Positions 21,501 to 35,870 are shown, counted from the stretch's first letter. The stretch is 64,000 bases of DNA from Phorcus lineatus (GCA_921293015.1 OV121082.1:48628971-48692970), one strand, 5' to 3'. A program made the numbers and translations. Notes: generated by a model not told the origin, from the sequence alone.

Positions 21501-23596
21501 GAAAATAAATTTAAGGAATTTTAAAGTGAAGTTAATGCTTTTATTTTCTAAAAGTCTTTTGACAAATTTGAGTAAATAGATTTGAGGAATTTTCTAATTT
21601 TGTTATATTCATTGTTGCAGCAGTAAATGTGTTGCGGTAGGACACTTTATGTGAGCATCCCGTGGATAGGTATCTCTAAGTAGATATTCATTCATAAAAC
21701 CTACTGGGACTCTTAAAGCAGCAGTGAATTTCAGCTCAATAAAATATAAGGGGAACATATACCTAACCCCAAAACATATCCAAGAGATTACTGAAAATCA
21801 CATAAAGAAACTTATAACATAGAGGAAGCCTTAGTGTACGTCTCAATTGTGTTTTTCTGCATCATTTCCTATCTCTTTTCCCATTAGATTTTCAGGTAAT
21901 TGCTTCAATATAGCCTTTTCCCAAAATATATAATCATACCTGATCCAGATTTGAAAAATTTCTTTCTTTGATGACAATCCTATCAGTTCATTTCGGTACA
22001 TGAACTTTTAAAAAGTTCTTCATTGGCCCTGCTGTCAAAACTTTTAAGGCCCTTTTTCGATAAAACATTTTCAAGACTACATTCCATCTAAACCTTTAGT
22101 GTTCATTTATTTCAAAAACATCCCCCAAAATTTTGTGGTGAGATTTGTCCTCAACCTTTCTTCAAGTTTAACATAACAGTATCAAATATCATCAGGTGTC
22201 ATTAGGCTGCTACATATGATTGATGACGCTGGTCACATGGTCGCGATTACCTCCCTTCACCAAAGTCACTTTGCTGTGCGGAAACCAGAAAAAGCAAGAT
22301 GTTGCTGCTCCACCAACAAAAGGCCAGAGTTAGACACAACGCATGTTGCATGTGACAGTCGCTGCACAGACAAACCAGGTCAAGCATGTCTCGGGGAGGA
22401 GACAAGGTGCACCACTGACAGCCTATCAGTGCTCTTTGTTTTGTAAACACTGGATAATTAATGCAAAACTGACACTTGAAGGCCGTTTTCTGTTTGATCT
22501 GGGATAGGTGATGACCCATTCATCATGCTCTATTGTACATGGGAAAATCTTCTTTTAATGATTAAAGGATGGGCAACTCATAGTTAGATAATTGAAATTG
22601 ATGATTTTTCATTGTTTTCTCCAGATCTCACTTAAGTCATGACATTTTTGCACTGAATGATTAAACATTTGACTGACTTTCCCTTAAGATATGTCAATGT
22701 GCACCACAAAACATCATCATCGTCATCATCATCATCATCATCATCATTATCATCATCATCATCATCAAAGGTTTAGGTGTTTGAACCCCTTCTTTTGAAT
22801 ATTTTACAAAGAACTTGCACAGGTAGTAGAGTGAACCCCCCTCCAAATCTTGTCTTTTCAGATATGTGAAACCCCCTTTGAATATTCATGAATCTGCTAC
22901 TACATGTTGAGTGCTGATCACTACAAAGTGAATCAAAATAACCTCATCTTGTCATCATAGATTGTTCTCATTCCTTCTTAAAACATCATATTAAGATCTT
23001 CTCCAGACTTTTGTCTCGATCACCTCCTTTTATAGCTTTCAACAAGCATAAAGAGGTGCAGTAGATGAGGATGTAACTGCTATAGACATTTGTTATCAAC
23101 GTCTGTCAATCACTCCACCCGAAACTGGATGACACCATCAACACTCAGGAAATGTACATAAAACTTTAAACACCCGGCTTTGGATTGTGTGCTTAAGGCA
23201 TAACCTGTCTGTATTGTCATGTAAATGATCTACGCATTTTTTTGCATCTGTTTACAGATGAAATTTCAAACAATGTTTTTGATCTTTAATCCGTTTAATG
23301 TAAGTGAATAAACTCTTGATCCTATCTTTAAAAAATTTCAAATAAAATTCTTTAGTCACACCTCTCATTACACCTCAATAGACTTGTCAAGTTTAGTTAC
23401 CTTTGGTAAATCTAACATGCATTCATTTTTACTGTCTTTTAATGGTTGCAGCCTCTGACAGGCACAAATATTATCCATAACACTAGAAAGATTTCCTTTC
23501 CCTTAAAGTGTGAATATTTGTATATCAACTTACGTAACTCAAATTCTTGAGATAGTTTGGTCATATTTGAATATTTTGGTTTCAATATCCTTTTCT
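18581..23596. other. Long A+T-rich stretch, no supported gene
   Basis: I see unique-looking A+T-rich sequence. At 22200-22440 there is a patch of higher G+C with open frames on both strands and one AAGGGAGGTAA motif (minus, about 22247-22257). On minus a very good acceptor (CTGGTTTCCGCACAG) is followed by 23 bases and GGGAG|GTAATC. I did not list it as an exon because the donor is part of the repeated motif. Confidence 0.5.
22712..22767. repeat. (CAT)n microsatellite, 56 bp
   Basis: About 18 CAT units with two interruptions (CGT at about 22721 and one ATT). Confidence 0.95.
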
Positions 23597-23602
23597 TTAA
23601 TT
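23597..23602 (-). promoter_or_regulatory. Possible ATTAAA polyadenylation signal
   Basis: ATTAAA on minus about 105 bases beyond the stop at 23706-23708. It is the common variant of the poly(A) hexamer and sits at a plausible distance, but the hexamer is frequent by chance. Confidence 0.25.
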
Positions 23603-23705
23603 GAAGACAGATATAGAATTTGATATGAAAAATGGTAACACAAAGTCAAAACATTTATAAACTTTTTTTTAACAATATTGTGAACTTAAAGGCCGTGAAA
23701 CTACA

Positions 23706-23866
23706 CTAAACATTCCAGTCCTTGAAAGAATAGAGGCCGAAGTTGATATCTAGTATTTCACAAAGAAAATGTCCAGCAAATGGTGCCAATATTTGCCAAT
23801 TATTTATCAGATTCTGGTTCCTGCAGTTCTTCTTATGTTTCAAAGAACGGTCTTCAGTTTCAGTCT
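23706..23866 (-). CDS. Candidate terminal exon
   Basis: Minus strand: a very strong pyrimidine tract (GTTTCTTCTCTTGTCTCGAG) and two AGs; using the AG at 23867-23868 the exon takes two bases to finish a codon and reads TETEDRSLKHKKNC and onward for 52 codons to a TAG. The remainder contains NNWQILAPFAGHFL and ends SFKDWNV. The phase fits the donor at 27588. Product unknown. Confidence 0.4.
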
Positions 23867-26800
23867 CTGACTCGAGACAAGAGAAGAAACACCCTTGCGA
23901 CATTCTAATGAGAGCCTCTCTATGTATCGCTGTACTTTCAAAATATTTACAACAGAGGCAAGTTGTTTACTCCACCTAGCCTGTGAATGTAACACACAGT
24001 GTCAATATGGTTTGAATGTGGACTAACACTCCTCTCTACTGTATAGGAAACACTGACTTAGTTCCATCAAATCAACTTGTAATGAAAGCCTTGATGTTAT
24101 AATCACAACTCTAATACCTCATTCCTCAACCATCAGTTACATTGTGCCATCTTCATATAATTTAATGATCCTTTCTCCTCTGTAAGTCGATGAAAGGACA
24201 CCCAAGTCTAGTGTGACTGTTTACGCTAATTATTTAATTACATTTTAAACAGACTTTTAGGGCTCCTAACTTTGACACTCATTGACAATGACTTTTTAAA
24301 GTCGTAAGAACTGTCTGCTGACTTCAATCATCAACCTTTTTGGGCAATGAATCTCTTGAAGTTCTAAACACAGTTTACTTGCTATGACTGATTTTGGAAA
24401 GTCATTCCTCTAAATAGTGTTTGGTTCTGGAGTTGAACCAAGTGCCTTTCTTGGAAGTTTAGATAAATGGAGTCAAATTTTGAGATGATAGCAATCACAT
24501 TGGCTGACTGAAAGGTGACACTTGATGTATATGTTCAATTAAAAAATCCAAATTTAAATGTTTGACTTGACTGTAGTAAAAATATTTATGTTATAAAATG
24601 AAACACTACTGTTTGAAGACAACCTAAGCAATATTTGAATGTACTGATATGAAATATCTTTAAAATCTTAATGTCTTGATGGCCATCAAGGAAAAGGTCA
24701 CCTACCACAGTTTCTTTACAATTTAATAAAAATTGCAATGTTTTACTTATGGTGAAGATAAATAACAAGTTATTTTCAAAAGATTTTTGACGTTTAAAAC
24801 AAAAGAAACCAATTTCACTTAGATCGTCATTCAAAACATTTAAAGAATTTAATTTCTGTTGACTCATTTTTCTGTAATTGATCTTTAAGACAGATAAACT
24901 TTATCCTTTAACTTAATGTCCTTCTAGCAGGGTTGCTTGAAAGTATATAGCTTGTAATTTTGTACTAGCAGAATAAGGAAAATGTGTTCAAATCAATGAA
25001 AAAAGAATTTTAACATTTTTTAAGTTGATGCATATGGATTATCATATTTCAAGTTTGTCAAATGTATAACACAAGGTTATTGAAAGGTTATATACACAAT
25101 TGCATGAGGTTTTTGCATGAAGTTTTATGGTACACTTTTAAGTGTGAAGAATTATTCTTAAAAGCAATTGATAAATGTTTTTATGAGATGTTTAACCATG
25201 ATAAGCAATTGTGATGGTCAGATACAGTGATATCACATTAATTCACTTCATAGTGTTAAAGCCCATAAGAGTCATCAAAAAATAACTATTGCCAAAAATT
25301 TTCAATAACCAAAGATCTATTTGCATAGATAATAAAACGACACTTATCTCGTCTCACATTCCATTAAAAAAACTATATATCTATGATATTTGGGTATTAT
25401 CCATTTTATCCTAAAATAAAATAAATGTATCCTCAAATTGTATATAAATCTAGGAAAATGATATAACTGACATGCCGAAATAAAAATTCATACTGTTCTT
25501 AAATTTCATAAAATTCCCCAATATTCATAAAATACCTGTCTTCGTTTACAAGAGCGTCTTGTCTTTACCTGGCAGCAGGTGTAACAATGTAACGTTCAAG
25601 TACACTTGAAAACATCTTGAGACACATTTGTTGAAGGAAGCTATCAATTCAAACTACCTTCAATAAGGTTTGAATTCACACCTGAAAATTATTTCATCAA
25701 TTCAACTGCTGTATGATAACGAATGAATTCATTGACACATATGAAGTGTTTGAGATGAATTGAGTCTTTCTGGTAAATTGTGAATAGGAAATTTTTGCAA
25801 GCTTTGCAACATTACCCATTCACAACCTGCTAAGTGTGAAAACAAAGTCTCCTCGTACAGCTGTCATAAAGCAACATTAAAGGTATGGGCGATATCAATG
25901 AAATTAAATTCATAACCAAAAAGACAAAAAAAGCAATTTCAGAATCATAAAATATCTTCAAAGAGTAAATATTAATTGAATTTTGAAATTTGAACAATAA
26001 AATGCATATCAAATTAGGTTTAAACATTAATATTGCATAAAAATGCATGACCATTTGAAATATAAATTTTTCATCTTAGATTAATTAGTATGATATGAAA
26101 ACTGCAGTTTTTTCAACAAACTTTCTTGAAATAAAAAATCATAAAATAAAACCATCAAACAACACAACGCCTTTAAAATCGCACAAGTATGAAAGAAAAT
26201 GAGAGAAGTTCAAATGTCATTTGCCAGAGGCAACAAGAAAATCAACAAATTCCAGTCCAAACAACTTCAATTGGAGGGATCTTATGTTGTTCAACACAGA
26301 TGTTTCAAAGATAACAGCCCCCTTTTTTTCATAACCCGGTTTTTATAATATCAGACTTTAAGGAAAACCACACATGATAACATAATAAAAGATGTCAATG
26401 GAAAATCCCATTGGTTAAAATTTCTATTCAGGATATTGTCACGACTGTGTTAAAATAGTCCCCTGTTCATTTTATTAAATGCTGCTCTGACAAAGTACCA
26501 TTGAGGGCAATGGTTGAGACTCGAAACCTCCATTCAACAGTACAACTTACATAAACATGGTGTATGCGTTGATGTACAACTATAGTCACCCCCTTGAACC
26601 CTCACGTAAATGCCAGTATTGCTCGTGTGCATTGTGGGCGGTTTTTGGTATGTTAAAAATTTAACATTACAGACTGTGTAAGAAAGCATGTTTGAACAAA
26701 GATAGTTTTAAATAAATAATATATCAAATTGCCATAAATGGTTGTATTTCAAAGTGTCTGCTTTCAATGACCATTTTTGTCAAATTTACATCAGGATCTG

Positions 26801-27587
26801 ATTTTTTCCTATGAGTAACCATGGACTTTAAGAACAATTTACACGGTGGCAATGTTTGGTTTCAAAATAAAACTGAGTTAAAAACTATAAAAATAAAAGA
26901 TTCATGCTATATTGATAGTTAAAATAGTTGAAATTTAAAAAACCCTTGAAATGATGATGATAAGCTATCTACCAATTGCTAACAAAAAAGATCTATGCTT
27001 TTACAAAAACAAATTCTACAAGCAGTTATGACAATGTGAAATGACAGATTTATATCTAAGCATTGAATTCAAACAGAACAAACATATTCTGGTCTATTTC
27101 ATTAATTCAGGGTACCTATTCCACTTTCTAAAAGACAATCTTAATTTAATCATGATAAAAAAAACTTTCAAAATCCTTATTCAAGATTTTAAACAATGGT
27201 TAACTGTTATAGAATTTCATTCCAAAAATCTTTACCAAATATAGATTCATAAATATATCTTATCAGATTTAATTTTAATATCGTACACATAAATTCAATT
27301 GCATTATTTGATACTTTTCTCAAATTTATACCCCTAGATGTAGACATACTTCCTGAAAACATAATTTGATTAATTTTAACGTAGATCTATTTCCTCCATG
27401 AGGTTTTTCACCCGAACACAGTTCCTATCAGAACAAAATCAGCCTGCTGAACGAAGATAAATCTGCACTGGAGTTCTTTGAAAACACAAAAATGTATTAT
27501 CAAGTAGGAAGAAGGATAAATAAGTACTGTAGTTCTAGTAATAAGAACTTGTTTATAATAACAAGAAGACAGATTACTGTGTCAAAC
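23867..27587. other. Probable intron, no other feature
   Basis: A+T-rich; frames at 24586-24867 and 25830-26054 on minus are low in complexity and have no splice support. A 7-base-arm palindrome TTCAAGTACACTTGAA lies near 25593. Confidence 0.45.
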
Positions 27588-27774
27588 CTTTTGCAATGAA
27601 AAAGTGTTGAAATGGGTACTTGCACGTGGGTGCTTTATGTTTCCTAGGTCTTGAATATGTCATGTCATGACAGCTGAGAGTACTTGTCATGTCAGTCTTC
27701 TTGACATCTCTACAAGCAGTAATGACAGCTGACGTCAGTGAATTAATATACGGGCAGTTTGATCCTTCTGTGAT
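27588..27774 (-). CDS. Candidate internal exon, 62 codons, with spaced cysteines
   Basis: Minus strand: one of the best exon signatures here. The acceptor is ACTTTCTTATTTTGCAG. The frame then reads ITEGSNCPYINSLTSAVITA, then CRDVKK, SCHDM and CKYPF segments, giving cysteines at residues 7, 21, 35 and 51, and ends at donor AAAAG|GTTTGA with one base left over. The cysteine spacing suggests a disulfide-bonded extracellular domain. In-frame codons stop just past the donor (27574-27576). I do not recognise the family. Confidence 0.48.
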
Positions 27775-30328
27775 CTGCAAAATAAGAAAGTCATTGAGTA
27801 CATTTGAAACTCATCAACAGAGTTCATTTACCGTGTAGACAGTCAGACAGATCAGTCTTTCTATGATAAATCAAAATAATATCATTTGGAAGTGCAATGT
27901 TCTTTGTTACAAAATACTCCTAAAATATTTTCTTTCCTTATTGGAATATTGCAAAGTATGTGTTCATAAAGCAGTTGATAATGCCAACAGTGTTGTAAAT
28001 GTATGATCCATGTTTTAGGTTACACAATGAAGGTTTCTTTTAGAGTCTCAGAAATCTGACAAAATCCTTATCTTTATGTGTCTTTTATTGAATGCATGTA
28101 ATGAATATAGTGCTTTTGACATCATTATATCACAAGCAGAATGGATGTTTCCAGTAACTAAAATTCTAATATATTTCATAGAGAAGGTCCTTTTTGAAAG
28201 CAAGGAAATATGATTGAAACCTATTAAACGTTTTACTCTAAAGTGTTCCAAAAATTTAGAATAACATAACAAATTAAGATAATAATTTTTAAGTGTTTAT
28301 TGAAGAAATTAAACATTTCACTTAATTGTGTGAACATGAGAAATTAATCATTTCAACTTAGGTTGTTTAATAATATCACACAAATTATTTGAATTGTACA
28401 TTGAAAATTTGGAATAATTCCCTGTTATTCTTCTTCAATATAAGAAATACATTAGACTTCCTTAACTATTGCACTAACGTGAAAGATACACAATGCCCTC
28501 TATTCATTTTTACACCATTACAGATATTCTGAGGGAAACATCCATCATGAACTAGTTTTTAAATGTCACACAAGAAATTATAAAACTGTTATGTCTATTT
28601 GTCAGTAAATTCTAAACTTGATAAACTTCAAGAAATAACCCTTCACGCCATGGAAAACTTTAGTCATTATAAATCTAGATATCAAACCAACAAAATTCCA
28701 CATATAAAAAATTAACATTATATGACCTTGTCCCTAACATGTAAAAAAAATTATAAAATCAATGATTAAGTGTGAAAATGTAAATTAAATGAGTAACAGC
28801 CACTTTCAGTAGTTATCACACGTAAACCAGATGTTTTATTATAGCAACTTTACACTGAAGCTAAACCAGCAAGTAACCATGAAGGAGAACAAAACCAAAA
28901 CCACCTCAAATTTACTTTGTTGTACTCTATTTCATCATTATATTTTATTTCTAGAAATTTATGATTTTAGTAGTACTGTAGTGATCTGAGCCTAAGAAAA
29001 AATTTAAAATTTCACAATGTAATACAATACAAAATCCTAATATTCCACTTCCGGAGATTTACCAGTCTTTGTTACGTCCAGACAGTGTTCATATGACAAT
29101 GCTTGGAAGTGATTCATGCACTGACCCTGTTTTACCTACATGGCCCCGTTTCAGGTAGATGATGTCACCTGAGTTAATTGCTTTACCTGGTTCATGTGAT
29201 ACAGGTGGAAATGATTCACAGGTAGACTGGACAGAGTCTACATTTGTATTTAAAATGTAACATTGATATAGGTGAATGCTTAGACATTGATATTTCATAT
29301 TTCATTTATCAAAACATTGTTTCATTTTTATTTTTCACCTAAATTATCCTAACTGCTTTGTTGTACAGGTGTAAATGATACACAGTTTGAATACACAAAG
29401 TCCCTCATTGGATGTAAAGTTCGTCAAGTTATGGATTAATTTTCTAATTTGATATGAAACATGTCGCAATATACAAATTATTCATTATATGAACTTTAGA
29501 TATCGGGTGAATAATGACAGAAGAAACAGTGGTTTAAACACAAAATATCATGAAAGCTTTGGTATCAACTGAATCCTTTCCAATCTTAGTTATTTTGTAA
29601 CCTTTTTACACAGGGGAGAATGAATAAAACATAGACTGAAAGAACTATTACAGTGGTACCAATGGATGCTTGACTAAATCAATATGAGGTAAAAATGGTA
29701 AAATTTTGGTTTTCATTGAATTATCTCTTGTATAATGTTGTTAGCAATCATTACAAACTCATACAAAGTACTTGAAATTGTTATTCATCATTACTTTGCA
29801 AACTGGCTTTCCAATATTGCTGATGCATTTGTAAACCTTTATCATCTTTGATAAGCAATGACCAAAATCAAGAAGGAGAAAACATTTTGTATAAACCTAT
29901 TACTTCTTTATATCAAGTTCCATACAAAATTATTTGTCTTCACATACATTTCAGAATCAAAAATGATTTTACCAATTCCTTGAAGGAGAAGTTTCAATTC
30001 CTTTCTGTTTGACAATGATGAAGATATACCAAATTCTTAGAGATTTCCCGTGAAGATTCCAATCCACTTGCATATTCAACTTTCGGCTTTTCACCATAGT
30101 TATTTTGGAGTTTGAGGGAGAATTTCCGATGAGTGGTTATCTTACGTCCAATTATATTTGCTTGATCCCGGCCCTACCATCAATAAAAATAGAGAGTGCA
30201 GATTACCAACCCCGAAGCATTCAAGGCCTCCCAACATCAAATACAAGAATTCTGATATTATTGCAAGAATTCAAAATGATACAAAGTTTTTAACTGCTAT
30301 GTGTGAAAAAGTTTGCTCTGCGATTCAG
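27775..30328. other. Probable intron, A+T-rich
   Basis: At 29100-29640 the words CAGGTGGAAATGAT, CAGGTGTAAATGATAC and CAGGGGAGAATGA recur at about 29203, 29368 and 29612, hinting at a very degenerate repeat. No gene is supported. Confidence 0.4.
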
Positions 30329-30521
30329 GCAAGCCAACAACAAAATATTTATCATCATTGTCTAAATACACCGACGGAGCGTTGGCTGTTTGCAGGAGAC
30401 ATGGCGCTGTGGACACTTCATATTATGACAGACCTACGACCAACATGGGGCACAATCTGCACTCAGAACTTTACACAAGCACCGAGGGAACAAAAGATTC
30501 TTGTATCGGAGGATCATCAAG
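30329..30521 (+). CDS. Candidate internal exon, 63 codons, strand ambiguous
   Basis: Plus strand: acceptor TTTGCTCTGCGATTCAG, 193 bases open exactly between splice sites, then donor CAAG|GTAAAT just before an in-frame stop. The frame reads KPTTKYLSSLSKYTDGAL, then AVCRRHGAVDTSYYDRP and TSTEGTKDSCIGGSS; the Ser/Thr/Tyr-rich, acidic composition would suit a receptor tail or a linker. On minus, a 74-codon frame (30434-30658, containing GHWLYLTAIDEQEKKVAGD) overlaps it, so the strand is not settled. Confidence 0.4.
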
Positions 30522-31664
30522 GTAAATATGTCCGCCGGCCCAGTGTTGTCTCCTGCTACTTTCTTCTCTTGCTCATCAATGGCAGTTAAATACAGCCAAT
30601 GCCCCAGCTTTCTTTGTTTACTTACGATCCACTTCTGAGTTGGACAACTTACTGACACTCGCTACGACCAAGGGCACTCATGTATTTGTTTATAGTTTTA
30701 ATCATCGCAAGTGACATGAATTGTTTTTATTTAGATTAAACTTGTTACTGATTTTTCTAATTCAACAGTGCATGGCAGGACTGGTTTAGGAATTTAGTTT
30801 TCTTAATTACATGCCAGTATGAAAGTATCTAACATTTCTTGAATACTTGTACATAGGTCAATAAATCGAAGTGTTTACCATAATAAAAAATTATCTGTAT
30901 CAAAACAAAAGTTTATCAATACAACTTAGTCTTCTAAAGTAAACAAATTAAGCTATATTTGTATACATTATGATTTACTGTACTTGCAAGTACTCAAATG
31001 TAACATCATCTCAATCATATATGGTGAGTCAGTGACCTTTCTGACTCCCCTCTTCCAACACACATAATAAAACTGTCACTCTCAAAAGTCTGTGTGATAA
31101 TGTCACATTAATTGATTATGTTTTATACAACTAAAGGACAATCAATCAGTTTTAATCATAGCTTCATCTTAAGTACATTATACATGCTCACAACAGAAAT
31201 AAACATGTCCTCGGTTTTTTTTTATTCCCGACAATTTTTTGTTGTCAGACTCAGGGTTGAATCTAATGTTCACATTACTTGAATTTGATAAGTTTATATG
31301 TATGACTAACATCAAAACGATTTCCATTTAAAATTAAATGGTAAAAATTTTCAGCGATTATACATATTTGGAAATGGACCTTGAATCACAATTGATCAAT
31401 TACTGGAAAAAATAATCCATTTCATCCCTACTATTGGTTAATAACAAGTGAGATAAACGTAACATAAAAGTGCCACAAATGTTCCCCAATCTGAAAAGAC
31501 ATAATATATCTTTTCGGTCTTAATGCCACATTTCACCAACCAATGTTCACAGCGGGAAAATCAACACATAAAAAATCTTGTCCAAATTATGAATTTTTGA
31601 ATGAGAAAATAAATATAAAATGTTCTATAATGTGAAATAAATGCAAAAGCAGAAGGCCATCCAC
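30522..31664. other. No firm gene
   Basis: The minus-strand frame to 30658 has a strong internal donor-like GTAAGT at about 30623-30628 and an acceptor-like CCCTTGGTCGTAG; it could be an exon but conflicts with the plus-strand candidate. The rest is A+T-rich. Confidence 0.4.
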
Positions 31665-31783
31665 CTTTGTGAAGAAGATAAATGACCTCTCGAGAAGGTC
31701 CTGCGACGCATAATCGACCGTTTTATAACTCCTCAACATCATACAAAGCCCAAGCAAGGAGCTTTTATTGCCTATTCTAGCCA
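31665..31783 (-). CDS. Candidate internal exon, 39 codons
   Basis: Minus strand: acceptor CAGTTTCCTTGCTTTAG, then ARIGNKSSLLGLCMMLRSYK and onward through DYASQDLLERSFIFFTK, ending at donor AAAG|GTGGAT in phase 0. A shorter form would end at GAGAG|GTCATT (31687). The exit phase fits the exon at 27774. Both the acceptor and the local drop in A+T support it. Product unknown. Confidence 0.42.
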
Positions 31784-34700
31784 CTAAAGCAAGGAAACTG
31801 TGACAGTCTTATACATATTTATCTCCCAAGTTGAGCTTGAAGGATAAGAATCATGCAGTTTATCACTTTTTGGTCACAAATTCACGGGTTCTTTTGAAGG
31901 CACATGTTCCTTAGAGTGGCTCATCTGATGACATGCTGTTAGTCAGCTGACAAATCGTGTTCGCTTACTTACACTTTTGCGATGAAATGACCCATACGTT
32001 ATTGTCTCCAGCGCTAATGCCTACAACCAATCAACTATTTTCGTACAACACTTAAAGTGACTCATAAGAAAAACCATCTGTTCACTAAATATATTCTGTC
32101 TATTTAACAGATACCTACAATCTTTGTAACCATAGACAAACACTATATACATCATCAAATAATCATAGGTTTTTAATTACTTGTGGTTTCAGCTGGGTCA
32201 CATAAATCTTATCCATTTGGGAGTATATATTTAACACTTACAATAGTTTTACATACATTTTTAATATAATTTATTTCATAACATACAAAACTTCACGGAA
32301 TATTTTCTGAAGGTGCATAACTATACATAAAATATATATGCTCAAATCTTTTATCAAAATAGAATAAATATTTATGATTAAGGAATTATATTATGCTAAT
32401 TGAATCACTTTCTGTGTAACTTCCATTTAGAATAAGAAAACGAGTGGAAAATAAATGACCAAAGAAATTATGTATTTTACATTTAATTTGTCAGTTTTCT
32501 CTTTTCTAACCTATTAACACTTAAGACACACATTTCATAATCAAACCCATAACCCCAGATCAACAAATAAATCTTTAAAAATTATAATATTTCTTTTTCT
32601 TTTTTTTTAATATTTCTCTTGAATAAAGCTCTTTCTATAAAAGATAGAGAAGGGAAATAAGTAATATGATATTGAGGTTTACTTTTAGAATACTATGTAC
32701 TTCTTGCTTTCATCAAAAACAAAACAAAAAAACAAGAGCTTTTCCACAAAAATAAATGATGATTTTGAAATATTTGAAATGAATTAAAAAGAATTATTGA
32801 TATCATTCAAGGTTAATTGCATTGTCCATTTCTTTTAAACAAAAGAAAGTAATTATTATAGGGATGTCAATTTTCAGCTAATTTGCTGATTTCAGATGTT
32901 TTTGGTTTGTCTTCACTTAGTTTTATTAATAGATTACCATCTATATCAGCTCTTCTATGAAAATCTCCATTGCCATATCTCTTATTAAAATCAAGAAGAT
33001 TTTATTTAAATTCACCTCTCAGTTAACAAATTTATTGAGGATGTTGTGGTAGATAGGAAACATATTTGAAAAGTTGAATTGATGTAAAAATCCAGTAACT
33101 GAAATAAATAATAATGTGAAATTTTAGTAATATTATGAAAAATCATCCTCTGAGTATCTGCTGGACATTCTAAATGTAACTTCCAATAAATGTTTAGAGA
33201 AAGGATCCCAGTGAAGGACTTCTTGTAACAACAGGATTATTTCTTGTTTGAATTTGGTTAGACGACGGATTATGGTGGATTTTGGGGATCAGTTTTCTGC
33301 AAGGAGAACCCTGCCTGTTGAGGAGGCAGGACAACTTCTGACCAACCAGGATAAAAGTTGTTGGAAAGGTTGAATTTAAAGTTTTTAAGGACTGAAATGA
33401 TGTGCCATCTAAACACTATGAAATGATTTGTATATGTTAATTTTTTAAAACTATCATTTAAAAACATATCACCAAAAAGTATAAAATTTCATCATTCAAA
33501 TAAAAAAGAAATTTCAAAAAGAACATTTAAATCAACTACATTGATCAAATGATTTTTTCAAATGTACATTAGCGAATGTGGATGAAATTGAAGACCTCTC
33601 AGTTATGGTGAGGAACTGAATGCAACAGTCTGACATTTCTTAGCAAATATATTAACCCAATTCAGATGATGCTGTAACCTAGGCCTCTTTCATTCTCCCA
33701 TGTAAGTATTTTTTCTAAAACCTCTCAATGTCTAGGTCAGTCTGTTGTGAGCTAACCACCCACGTTGAAGAGGGATCGAGTCCTAAGCTAACCAACAGGT
33801 AACCCACAGGTATTCTCATTCAATGCAGTCGTTAGTTGATCTCTCAAACCAACACCTGATAGCTTGAGATGAAGCTAATTACTCTGAGTGGACTTGACCA
33901 AAAACGTTACCTCTTGTACTGTAACTCATACATATTAAAAAATATTTCTCTTCCTCTGAAATCATTATAGGTTATTCTTTCTCATTCTGAATTGTCTCAC
34001 AAATATTTGGTTTTCTTTAATAACTACTTTCCGTAACTGTTCTCATTTTACAGAATTCCTTCACAGACATTTACTTCTCTTGCCATTTCCCAAAGATATA
34101 ACTTAATACCTAGGTAAAACTGATATACTGAGAATAGGACAATCAGTTAATTATTTGCTATTGAGTCTTCACTTCACCTTTTTATATGCAACATCGGGTT
34201 TTTAGTTTCAATGTTTTCCCCTACAATTACATGGCTAGGACTCCAGGCTTCACTTTTTTCATTTTCAAAATTGTCTCATGGGTTTTTAGTTTCAATGTTG
34301 AACGTCTGAAGACCTGATTTGATCCTAGATAAATATAATTGACACGCTGTGGGTGATGGAACTGTTAAAAGCATATACCAGTTTTCTGAATGAACGCTTC
34401 CTTTTTCTTCTCATGCTAAGTGGTATTATTCTATTGCACTTGATGCAGTGGCTTGTTATTACCTTTTCCATACATTTTTATCTAACTGAAATTTATCAGT
34501 ATATTACAGGAAAATTTAAAGTCTTGAATGAAAATTCATTAATTCACACTTTTTCAATAAAATGATGACATGTTAGACGATCAGAAACTTTATTTCAAAG
34601 AAACATTTCCCTTTGGAAATAAATGTCATATTAGATACTCGAAACAAATTTTTGATTTTTCAAAAATCACAGCAGCCTTTTCTTGGAGAAAAATGCCAAC

Positions 34701-35870
34701 ATTTTCTTGAAATTTTAATCAAAAACATTGTGGAACTCTATCTGAAAGGATCCCAACTACTGCAAATATCAAGAATAGAAAAAGACTTTTTATATTATTA
34801 TCATTTTAACACAGTAAAAGTTTGAATATGAACAAGGTCTTTTAGAATGTGTTGCTGCTTTAAATTATACACATGAAAAAAAGTTAAGCACCTCAAACTT
34901 TGTCACAAGAAAAAAGACAATACATATGATATAATAGAATCATAATCTATCCGTTTAGGAAGGAAAATTTCATTCAGATAGCAATTTGCATTTATAAAAA
35001 TTGTGGTACTTCAGTGTAAACAAAACAAGTTACATCATAATGAGAAATGAAAGTAAATATTGGTAGTTGTAATGTGAATCATTCCTTTTTTTCATATGGT
35101 CCAAATCATTGTCTGCAAGTTAGTCAAAAGCCACTAGTTTCACCAATATGAACAAATTCCGGAGAAAACACAAATTCAATAAAAGAGGCCTAAAAACAAA
35201 ATCTGGTCAGTATTAACTGTAATGATCTCTCCAAAGAAAGGAGAACTTGAGAGAACCCAAAGGAAATTCAAATTTGATTGATAATGGCCTTTTGTAAAAA
35301 TTTTGTCAATGAAATGGAAAAAAAATAGATTACAACAGCCAGTTAGTCCCTTATTTTGTAACGTAAAAGATGTTTTGAGGTTTGAGAGTCAAATTTATAG
35401 TACTAATGTTGTTTTTGATATAAACAAAACAAAAGTTTATCACATAGTGATGGTACAAGGGCAATAGTTTATTTCAGTAAAAAATAAGTACCATTTCAAC
35501 TTGTAAAAATTTTAGCAGGAAGAAATTATAAACAAAAACTCCATTTTTCATGTCAAGAGTGATGAATTCAATCTGATTAACATAACAATCCAAGAGCATC
35601 ACATTAAAGTCTTGAATACAGGGGTGCTTATTTTTTCTCTCAATTTGTTCATGTATTAAAAAGGTTATACGTATCCAATGTAATGTTGCTTGACCTGAAT
35701 ATAAAACCACTGAACCGCAACAAGGAAGCACTAGTCTACTTCCTTCTTTAAACACATAATTCATTCTCTAAAACAGGAACATGTTTTTCTTTAAAACTCT
35801 TGCTTTTCAAACAGAAATAGTTATACCAATTTCTTTCAATATCTACAACCTTCAACAAGGATGTTGGACC

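Noticed and set aside
26612-26640. ZNF143-like CCCACAATGCAC (also near 59071)
   Set aside because: Only a short core matches and there is no promoter context.
30158-30589. 143-codon plus-strand frame, the longest in the window
   Set aside because: It overlaps the exon candidate 30329-30521 in another frame and does not end at a splice site; its residues look less protein-like.
33729-33790. tRNA-like or SINE-head A and B boxes (TAGGTCAGTCTG and GGATCGAGTCC)
   Set aside because: The boxes deviate from consensus and I could not fold a cloverleaf around them.
35474-35764. 96-codon minus frame with several cysteines
   Set aside because: An acceptor-like site exists inside it, but there is no donor or other support; left as chance.
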